DNA of 9,664 nucleotides from Chloroflexota bacterium. GTDB lineage: Bacteria > Chloroflexota > Dehalococcoidia > SAR202 > UBA826. The notes under the pieces were generated by a model. The model had not been told where the DNA came from. It saw only the letters and a program-made list of their open reading frames with translations, and ran no database searches. The DNA lies in contig NZSI01000018.1 of the NCBI GenBank assembly GCA_002696685.1, positions 1 through 9,664 of the forward strand. The letters run 5' to 3'. The position numbers and the translations under genes are program-made. Positions 1 to 5,289 of the stretch are shown one piece after another (position 1 is the first letter of the stretch; every line of letters begins with the position of its first letter).

Positions 1-61
1 TAAGAAGAATTCCGGAATTTCTCTAACGTTAATGGAGGATAAGGAAATCGAAGCGATGAGC

Positions 62-92
62 AATGCCCTCCAGAATTGTTCTGAAGGGCATT
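62..92 (-). terminator. Hairpin just downstream of the tmRNA gene
   Basis: An imperfect inverted repeat starts nine bases past the encoded CCA end of the tmRNA. The outer arms AATGCCCT (62-69) and AGGGCATT (85-92) pair perfectly. After one C/A mismatch, CAGAA (71-75) pairs with TTCTG (79-83) around a three-base loop. The position fits a 3' boundary for tmRNA transcription or a processing structure. On the minus strand the stem is followed by GCTCATCG, not a U-run, so it is not a textbook intrinsic terminator. Confidence 0.5.
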
Positions 93-100
93 TGTGTGCA

Positions 101-450
101 TGGTGGAGACGGGGGAGGGTCGAACTCCCCGTCCAGAAGACACCCCGATCGGAATATGCTACAGGTTTAGCCGGTCTTAATATTCGAAAGGCCCAGCCCC
201 GATCGGCTGACGCTTGGGCCCTACTAGCCGATTATCTTTAGCCAGTGTTATCGGCGTCTGACTGGCTGCACCCCGTCTATTGGCGCCCTTTCATATCCTT
301 CGGGGATCGGTCATGAAGGACGTAGCCGCTTAAGCGGCTAGTGCTAGCTCTTTATTGCCAGTTAACTTTTTTGCCCACTTTTTAACGAGGTAGAAGGCGC
401 CCCGACCTGCAATTCCGCGGTGACATCCCCTGTCGAATCCATGCGTCCCC
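101..450 (-). ncRNA. ssrA: Transfer-messenger RNA (tmRNA)
   Basis: tmRNA rescues stalled ribosomes together with SmpB and adds a degradation tag to the unfinished protein. On the minus strand the 5' end reads GGGGACGCATGGATTCGACA, the conserved tmRNA start. The 3' end carries a T-arm with the TTCGACC loop, then CGTCTCC, A and an encoded CCA (101-103). GGGGACG and CGTCTCC form the seven-pair acceptor stem, which fixes both ends and gives 350 nt, a usual one-piece length. The internal frame ends in the typical ALAA-stop. GC-rich inverted segments between tag and 3' end are consistent with pseudoknots, but I did not fold them. The adjacent plus-strand gene at 583 is divergent. Any open frames read across this interval are not genes. 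Confidence 0.97.
330..359 (-). other. tmRNA proteolysis-tag reading frame (GNKELALAA)
   Basis: Within the tmRNA, codons GGC AAT AAA GAG CTA GCA CTA GCC GCT TAA run from 359 down to 330 and encode GNKELALAA plus stop. The hydrophobic ALAA end is what ClpXP-type proteases recognise. The resume codon is inferred to be GGC, after the A/U-rich GTTAACT stretch, because that gives a tag length like the nine-residue tags I recall from Chloroflexota. The stop and the last five codons are secure. The exact first codon is inference. Confidence 0.85.
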
Positions 451-470
451 ACGTAGTAATTTGCACCCTA

Positions 471-476
471 ATTTTA
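471..476 (-). promoter_or_regulatory. Possible -10 element for the tmRNA gene
   Basis: The minus strand reads GTGATAAAATTAGG about 20 bases upstream of the mature tmRNA 5' end, with TAAAAT as a candidate -10. Transcription would start in a short leader that RNase P removes. The nearest -35-like hexamer, TTGAAG, is 19 bases upstream, which is long, so the call is weak. Confidence 0.3.
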
Positions 477-515
477 TCACAGGGATCAACTCATACTTCA
501 AACCAGAGTCAATTA

Positions 516-546
516 TTGAACGGAATATCTTCATGACATTTACAAT
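516..546 (+). promoter_or_regulatory. Possible promoter for the hydroxypyruvate isomerase gene
   Basis: TTGAAC (516-521) and TACAAT (541-546) resemble -35 and -10 boxes and lie about 40 bases upstream of the ATG at 583. The 19-base spacer is longer than the ideal 17, so support is modest. The 451-582 spacer must serve both this gene and the divergent tmRNA. Confidence 0.35.
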
Positions 547-582
547 AAAGTAAGGTCGTTATTATTTTTAAAGGGAGTACTA

Positions 583-1359
583 ATGGTTAAATTAGCTGCA
601 AATTTAAGTATGATGTTCAACGAATACGATTTCTTGGATAGGTTTAACGTTGCTCATAGAACTGGATTCAAAGGGGTCGAATATCTTTTTCCATACGACT
701 ATGAAAAAGATCACTTAGTGAATTTACTCTCTGAAAATGGCCTTTCTCAAGTTTTGCACAACCTCCCTGCGGGAGATTGGGATTCAGGTGATAGAGGAAT
801 AGCTTGTGATCCTGACAGGGTGGGGGAGTTTCAAGAGAGTGTGGGGATAGCCGTGGAATATGCGACTGCCTTGAGTTGTCCTCAGGTTAATTGTTTGGCT
901 GGGCTAAAACCGGAGAATGTAAGTGTTGAAAGTGCGAGAGACACACTTATATCCAATTTAAAGTTTGCGTCGCCGATTCTAGAAAACGCCGGGGTCAAAT
1001 TAATTATCGAAAGTATTAATAATATAGATATGCCTGGATTTTTCTTAACTTATACCAATCAGGCCAAGGAGATAATTCGGGATGTGAACTCTTCTAATTT
1101 ATCCTTACAGCATGATCTTTATCATATGCAAATAATGGAAGGTGATCTTGCTAGAACCATCGAATCAAATCTATCTCTAATTAGCCATATGCAACTTGCT
1201 GACAATCCAGGAAGGCACGAACCTGGAACTGGAGAAATAAATTATCCATTCCTTTTTTCTTTTATTGACAAACTAGGTTACGACGGATGGATTGGATGTG
1301 AATATATTCCTGCAGGGAATACCGAGGCAGGCCTGAGCTGGACCAAAAATTATTTGTAA
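583..1359 (+). CDS. hyi: Hydroxypyruvate isomerase (TIM-barrel, Hyi family)
   Basis: Hyi interconverts hydroxypyruvate and tartronate semialdehyde in the cytoplasm, linking glyoxylate and glycerate metabolism. The 258-residue length equals that of E. coli Hyi, and the two can be aligned from memory almost without gaps: ANLSM near residue 6, FPYDY at 36-40, LHNLPAGDW at 58-66, RGIAC at 71-75, ADNPGRHEPGTGEIN at 206-220 and GCEY at 238-241. The paired catalytic and metal-site acids fall at Glu143 (IIES) and Glu240 (GCEY), with Asp178 in QHDLYHMQ as a further metal-site residue. AAGGGAG at 571-577 is a strong ribosome binding site five bases before the ATG. In E. coli the gene sits beside glyoxylate carboligase, a thiamine enzyme. 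Here the neighbour is a thiamine enzyme of another family. Distant relatives include other sugar isomerases, but the full-length match makes Hyi the best call. Confidence 0.92.
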   Translation: MVKLAANLSMMFNEYDFLDRFNVAHRTGFKGVEYLFPYDYEKDHLVNLLSENGLSQVLHNLPAGDWDSGDRGIACDPDRVGEFQESVGIAVEYATALSCPQVNCLAGLKPENVSVESARDTLISNLKFASPILENAGVKLIIESINNIDMPGFFLTYTNQAKEIIRDVNSSNLSLQHDLYHMQIMEGDLARTIESNLSLISHMQLADNPGRHEPGTGEINYPFLFSFIDKLGYDGWIGCEYIPAGNTEAGLSWTKNYL

Positions 1360-1417
1360 AGGCTTGAAACGTAGTTAGTTTGAACATTCTTTACCACTAA
1401 TGTGGATGTTTGTTCCG

Positions 1418-1443
1418 GGTGCTATACTCCGTCGTATAGCACC
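1418..1443 (+). promoter_or_regulatory. Perfect 10-bp inverted repeat upstream of the E1 gene
   Basis: GGTGCTATAC (1418-1427) and GTATAGCACC (1434-1443) are exact reverse complements around the six-base spacer TCCGTC. The repeat lies 38 bases before the preferred E1 start and overlaps a candidate extended -10 box. It could be an operator for a dimeric regulator or an RNA hairpin at the end of the isomerase transcript. No U-run follows on either strand, so a classic intrinsic terminator is unlikely. Confidence 0.5.
1420..1428 (+). promoter_or_regulatory. Candidate extended -10 box for the E1 gene
   Basis: TGCTATACT matches the extended -10 form TGnTATAAT with one mismatch, and would give a start near 1435 and a leader of about 45 bases. 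No good -35 lies at the usual spacing. The box sits inside the inverted repeat at 1418-1443, so a protein bound there could block it. Confidence 0.3.
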
Positions 1444-1481
1444 TGTGTAGCCTAAGAATGCGCGTTGGAGGGCTTTTGCTT

Positions 1482-3881
1482 GTGGCGTATGGAATTGAGA
1501 CCGAAATCAGAGGAAACACTCCTGAACAAAAGAAGGATGATGTTCTTTCGTTGATACAGGAATATGTGCTGTGGAACGCGATGGAGCTCGTACACTACGC
1601 CAACAATGTCAGGGCAAACCCTGACGGTACGAAAGTGGGGGGACATCAGGCCTCCAGCGCCTCAATTGTCACAATTATGACTTCCCTTTATTTTGACTAC
1701 ATGAAGGGTGGGGACAAAATATCGATTAAGCCCCATGGTTCTCCCATTTATCATGCCATTCAATATTTGCTTGGTAATTTAGATCCCTCATATATGACTG
1801 AATTGAGGGCATTTCATGGACTTCAAGCCTATCCTAGTCGAAGCAAGGATCCGGACGGAGTTGAATTTAGTACTGGTTCTGTAGGACTTGGACCAGTCGC
1901 ACCTAATTTTGCTTCCATTGTAAGTTCCTACAACCGATCACATGATTTTTCCAATTGTGAAAATAGGACTGAAGAAAACAGATACATCTCCATCGTAGGG
2001 GATGCTGAACTAGATGAAGGTTCCATTTGGGAGGCTATTGCCGAACCCGAGATGGAACAGGCTAAGAACGTCTTATGGGTAGTCGACCTAAACAGGCAAA
2101 GCCTCGACCGCATAATTCCGGGTATTCGAGTTAAAGCATGGCGTGAAATGTTTGAGTCCAATGGTTGGAATGTAATTGAAGCCAAATACGGAAGCCTTTT
2201 GCAAGCTGCATTTGCTGAGCCTAATGGCGAAATTCTTCGAGATGCCATCGATGATATGACTAACCAGGTTTACCAACGTCTTTTGAGGGTTGAGAGCCCT
2301 GTTTTGAGGGAATCATTGCCCATTTACAGCAAGTACCCTGATGATATGAGGCGGTTGATTGGAACTATGGATGACAATCAGCTTGACGACCTTTTTCACA
2401 ACTTAGGAGGTCACGATTTTCAAACGTTGAGAGAGGCGTTCAAAGAGTCTGATCACTCATCTGCCCCAAATGTAGTTTTTGCCTATACTTTAAAGGGATA
2501 TAGGCTTCCTTCGGTGGGGGACCCACAAAATCACTCGGTGACTTTGAGCGATGCACAGATGGAGGAGTTAAGAGGTTCTCTCGACTTACCAACTGGGGAA
2601 ATATGGCCTGTTCCTGATGACAAATCCGAGGCTGGGATTCTTGTAGAAAGTCGGTCAAAACTTCTTGCTTCAAATACTATTGCCTCACCTCCACCAACAG
2701 AAAAGATCCCTTGGGATTTTGGAAGGAAGTATTTGGGGAATATGTCCACTCAGCAGATCTTTGGGCTAGTCCTGACGGATATGTCCCGCAGCCTAGGGGA
2801 GATATCTAAGCGAGTCGTCACAGTCAGTCCCGATGTAGCTTCTTCTACAAACTTAGGTGGTTGGATAAACAGGGTGGGAGTTTGGAAGACCGGAGATTCT
2901 GAGGAGCTTCCTGGTGAGGACGTGATCAGGTCTTTACGATGGGAAGAATCAGAAGATGGTCAGCATATTGAATTAGGTATCTCAGAGAACAATCTTTTTA
3001 TGATGTTGGGTCAGTTGGGTCTCTCTTACGAGCGTGACGGGGAGATACTTTTCCCGATTGGTACTGTTTATGATCCTTTCGTCCGAAGAGGACTAGATGC
3101 TTTTGTATACAGTGTTTATTCAGGAGGGAAATTTATTGTAGTGGGTACACCATCTGGTCTGAGTCTTGCTCCTGAAGGAGGGGCTCATCAGTCAATGATG
3201 ACTCCTTCCATCGGCACTGAGATGCCTGGACTGGATGCCTATGAACCTTGTTTTGGCCAAGAACTAGAGTGGATTATGCTATCGGCCATGCATCAAATTC
3301 GTAAAAGAGGTCGCTGCACCTATCTGCGCCTGACTAGTAAGCCTACTGATCAAACCCTTATGCCGAGCCCAAAAGATCCTGAAGAACTCGAAAGACTGAG
3401 GCTGCAGGTCTTAACCGGTGCATATTGTTTGCGGGATAGTTCAATAAGTTATAAAGAAGCAGCATCGGAAAGATCCATAGTTAACCTCATAGCCTGCGGC
3501 GCGATGGTGCCAGAGGCCATTGCTGCCGCAGACAAGTTGATTGAGGAAGGCGTGTATACAAACGTAATAAACATAACTGGCCCTGGACCTCTTTATCGTC
3601 ACTATCGAGAGTCCAGCAAGCTCGCTGTTGAACAGGGTATTTCTTTGTCTGAAAATATTGCTCGCCTCATCCCAGGCGCATTGCCAGGTGCCCCGGTTGT
3701 TACGGTAGCCGACGCTCACCCACATTCTCTTGCTTGGCTGGGTTCTGCATTGGGCAGCAAAGCTATACAGCTTGGGGTTGATGAATGGGGACAGTCAGGA
3801 AATAGAGATGATCTATACAGGGAATATAGAACGGACTCAGAGTCAATAATTGCGGCTTGTATGACTGTTTTAGATTCCTGA
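1482..3881 (+). CDS. AceE-type homodimeric 2-oxoacid (pyruvate) dehydrogenase E1
   Basis: A thiamine diphosphate enzyme that would decarboxylate a 2-oxoacid, most likely pyruvate. The preferred start is GTG at 1482 (799 aa), because TTGGAGGG lies nine bases upstream. The in-frame ATG at 1458 has no ribosome binding site. Counting from 1458, landmarks shared with E. coli AceE are WNA (39-41), GGHQAS (61-66), KPHGSP (91-96), the thiamine/Mg motif from Gly181-Asp182 to Asn212, LKGY (345-348) with His359 in the active-site loop, catalytic Glu510 in GISENN, His577 in EGGAHQS, and a C-terminal domain with LGVDEWGQSGNRDDL (772-786). E. coli AceE has about 887 residues; most of the deficit is at the N-terminus, the E2-binding part. 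No E2 or E3 gene lies in the window. Transketolase is a relative, but the C-terminal match favours AceE. Substrate is not proven. Confidence 0.85.
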   Translation: MAYGIETEIRGNTPEQKKDDVLSLIQEYVLWNAMELVHYANNVRANPDGTKVGGHQASSASIVTIMTSLYFDYMKGGDKISIKPHGSPIYHAIQYLLGNLDPSYMTELRAFHGLQAYPSRSKDPDGVEFSTGSVGLGPVAPNFASIVSSYNRSHDFSNCENRTEENRYISIVGDAELDEGSIWEAIAEPEMEQAKNVLWVVDLNRQSLDRIIPGIRVKAWREMFESNGWNVIEAKYGSLLQAAFAEPNGEILRDAIDDMTNQVYQRLLRVESPVLRESLPIYSKYPDDMRRLIGTMDDNQLDDLFHNLGGHDFQTLREAFKESDHSSAPNVVFAYTLKGYRLPSVGDPQNHSVTLSDAQMEELRGSLDLPTGEIWPVPDDKSEAGILVESRSKLLASNTIASPPPTEKIPWDFGRKYLGNMSTQQIFGLVLTDMSRSLGEISKRVVTVSPDVASSTNLGGWINRVGVWKTGDSEELPGEDVIRSLRWEESEDGQHIELGISENNLFMMLGQLGLSYERDGEILFPIGTVYDPFVRRGLDAFVYSVYSGGKFIVVGTPSGLSLAPEGGAHQSMMTPSIGTEMPGLDAYEPCFGQELEWIMLSAMHQIRKRGRCTYLRLTSKPTDQTLMPSPKDPEELERLRLQVLTGAYCLRDSSISYKEAASERSIVNLIACGAMVPEAIAAADKLIEEGVYTNVINITGPGPLYRHYRESSKLAVEQGISLSENIARLIPGALPGAPVVTVADAHPHSLAWLGSALGSKAIQLGVDEWGQSGNRDDLYREYRTDSESIIAACMTVLDS

Positions 3882-3920
3882 TATTACCCTTGCTTTTTAC
3901 CAAGCCATTTGAGGTTGATG

Positions 3921-3929
3921 TGCTAAACT
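3921..3929 (+). promoter_or_regulatory. Candidate extended -10 box for the dehydroquinase-like gene
   Basis: TGCTAAACT in the 87-base spacer after the E1 gene resembles TGnTATAAT and is close to the TGCTATACT box before the E1 gene. It would give a leader of about 33 bases. No convincing -35 is visible. If real, the gene can be transcribed apart from E1. Confidence 0.28.
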
Positions 3930-3968
3930 CTGTGGCCTAGTCAGACATACATGAATGGAGCGTTTGCT

Positions 3969-4397
3969 ATGACAAAAGTACTGGTTGTGCATGGTGCAGG
4001 AATTAACATGCGAGGTAAGTTTCAAGTAGAGATATTTGGAACAGCCACCATGGACGATTATAGTCACCAAATCAAGGAATATGCATCTGCTCTTGGCGTT
4101 GAAGTAGAGATATTTCATTCGAATATAGAGGGAGAAGTTATCAACAAATTCTACGAAGCCCATGAGAAAGGATTTGATGGAGCGGTCATAAATCCTGCTG
4201 GTTACTCCTCTGGGTATCCCGCTCTTTCAGCAGCGATAACGCAGGTTGCATTCCCGACAATAGAAGTACATATATCGAACCCAGCCGCCCGAGGTGGTAG
4301 TTCTGAAATTGCTCCGTCTTGTAAGGGTGTTATAACGGGTTTCGGGCTTTTCGGCTATAACATTGCCCTGAAGGGTATTTTGGACATGTCCAGCTAG
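3969..4397 (+). CDS. Type II 3-dehydroquinate dehydratase-like protein with altered active site
   Basis: True AroQ forms dodecamers and dehydrates 3-dehydroquinate in the shikimate pathway. This 142-residue protein has the family length and collinear motifs: VLVVHGAGINMRG (4-16), VEIFHSNIEGE (46-56), INPAGY (74-79), IEVHISN (98-104) and KGVITGFGLFGY (119-130). ATG at 3969 is chosen because GGAG lies about eight bases upstream; the ATG at 3951 has no such site. Compared with canonical AroQ as I recall it (GPNLNLLGTREPEIYG and NPGAYTHTS), the catalytic Arg is Phe18, the catalytic Tyr is Phe23 and the catalytic His is Ser81. Substrate-side residues Asn75, His101 and Arg108 are kept. The frame is intact with a good ribosome binding site, so it is not a decaying gene. 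It is likely a paralogue with another substrate or a binding role. Biosynthetic AroQ activity is doubtful. Confidence 0.8.
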   Translation: MTKVLVVHGAGINMRGKFQVEIFGTATMDDYSHQIKEYASALGVEVEIFHSNIEGEVINKFYEAHEKGFDGAVINPAGYSSGYPALSAAITQVAFPTIEVHISNPAARGGSSEIAPSCKGVITGFGLFGYNIALKGILDMSS

Positions 4398-4516
4398 CGT
4401 TTTAATTTTTCCTGTCTCCGATACAATCACATATATGCTAACCATGCCGCATATGGAGTTTTGTGGTCTCCCCAGAGAGACATAAGAAATCTCTATGGGC
4501 GACACTTGGAGGAGTT

Positions 4517-5227
4517 ATGAAACTTGTCGGATTTCTTGTAATTATCCCTGCTATCACGTTTATGTTTGCATTCGCGGCCTGTGAAGGAGAGGTAACGTCG
4601 ACTCTAAAAGATCAAGAGCAGGCCTCTTCACCTGTGATTGAAGAGGCTTCTAGTGGTTACAAAATCTATGATGAACCGCCTTCAATGGTTATTGATCATA
4701 GCAACGATTATTTTGCCGAATTTGATATGGAATCTGGCGGAAAATTCACGATAGATCTCTATGAGAAATTAGTTCCAGTTACTGTTAATAACTTCGTATT
4801 TTTAGCTCGAGAGGGCTTCTACGATGGAGTGACGTTCCATCGAGTAATACCAGGATTTATGGCTCAGGGCGGTGACCAAACTGGCAGTGGGTCAGGAAAT
4901 GCAGGTTACTATTTCGATAACGAATTTCACCCTGATGCTCTACATGATGGGCCAGGGGTGATTTCAATGGCTAATAGGGGAGTGATTGACGGTAAAGGAA
5001 CGAACGGCACCCAGTTCTTTATAACGTATACAGAAACACACAATCTTGATGGGTATCAGTCTAACGGAAGTCTGAAGAATTGTGCGATGCCTATGACCTC
5101 CTGTCATGCCGTTTTTGGTAAAGTTAGCAGCGGTATGGACATTGTTAGGTCTATTTCACCGCGAGACCCGTCTTCTCCTGGTCCCCAGGGGGATGTCATT
5201 AGGTCGGTAACAATAATAGAGAAATAG
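4517..5227 (+). CDS. Cyclophilin-type peptidyl-prolyl cis-trans isomerase, putative lipoprotein
   Basis: Catalyses proline cis-trans isomerisation, helping proteins fold outside the cytoplasm. The start at 4517 (236 aa) follows GGAGGAG at 4508-4514; an upstream ATG at 4463 would bury the signal peptide. Residues 1-21 are a hydrophobic signal ending FAFAA before Cys22, a loose lipobox (Phe at -3), so lipid attachment is likely, not certain. A low-complexity linker runs to about residue 60. The cyclophilin domain (about 65-235) has TVNNFVFLAREGFYDG (89-104), FHRVIPGFMAQGGD (107-120) with catalytic Arg109, and TQFFIT (165-170). Between NLDG (176-179) and VFG (199-201) there are about 19 residues where common cyclophilins have about three, including Cys189 and Cys196. 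The gene is convergent with the VWA-like gene, separated by a strong hairpin. Confidence 0.9.
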   Translation: MKLVGFLVIIPAITFMFAFAACEGEVTSTLKDQEQASSPVIEEASSGYKIYDEPPSMVIDHSNDYFAEFDMESGGKFTIDLYEKLVPVTVNNFVFLAREGFYDGVTFHRVIPGFMAQGGDQTGSGSGNAGYYFDNEFHPDALHDGPGVISMANRGVIDGKGTNGTQFFITYTETHNLDGYQSNGSLKNCAMPMTSCHAVFGKVSSGMDIVRSISPRDPSSPGPQGDVIRSVTIIEK

Positions 5228-5236
5228 ATTTGAATG

Positions 5237-5286
5237 ATTTTATGGATAGGGGTTCTCTATTGTGGACGAGCCCCTATCCATAAAAT
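5237..5286. terminator. Strong hairpin between convergent genes, probable bidirectional terminator
   Basis: ATTTTATGGATAGGGG (5237-5252) and CCCCTATCCATAAAAT (5271-5286) form a perfect 16-bp stem around an 18-base loop. It fills nearly all of the 62-base gap between the stops at 5227 (plus) and 5290 (minus), as expected for a shared terminator. On both strands the A-rich arm is on the 3' side and no U-tract follows, so the mechanism may differ from standard intrinsic termination, or the hairpin may protect mRNA ends. Confidence 0.6.
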
Positions 5287-5289
5287 TGA

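Noticed and set aside
8..19. Twelve-base palindrome AATTCCGGAATT
   Set aside because: Short and isolated at the window edge; no gene context to give it meaning.
32..241. Open frame of 69 codons on the plus strand
   Set aside because: It runs antisense through the tmRNA 3' part, whose structure explains the sequence.
1458..1481. ATG at 1458 as the E1 start
   Set aside because: No ribosome binding site upstream, while GTG at 1482 follows TTGGAGGG at a good distance. The upstream start remains possible.
1928..2248. Minus-strand open frame of 106 codons inside the E1 gene
   Set aside because: Shadow of the E1 reading frame, which has clear family motifs across this span; no ribosome binding site or family match.
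4466..4481. GTCTC ... GAGAC repeat before the cyclophilin start
   Set aside because: Five pairs only; expected by chance at this length.
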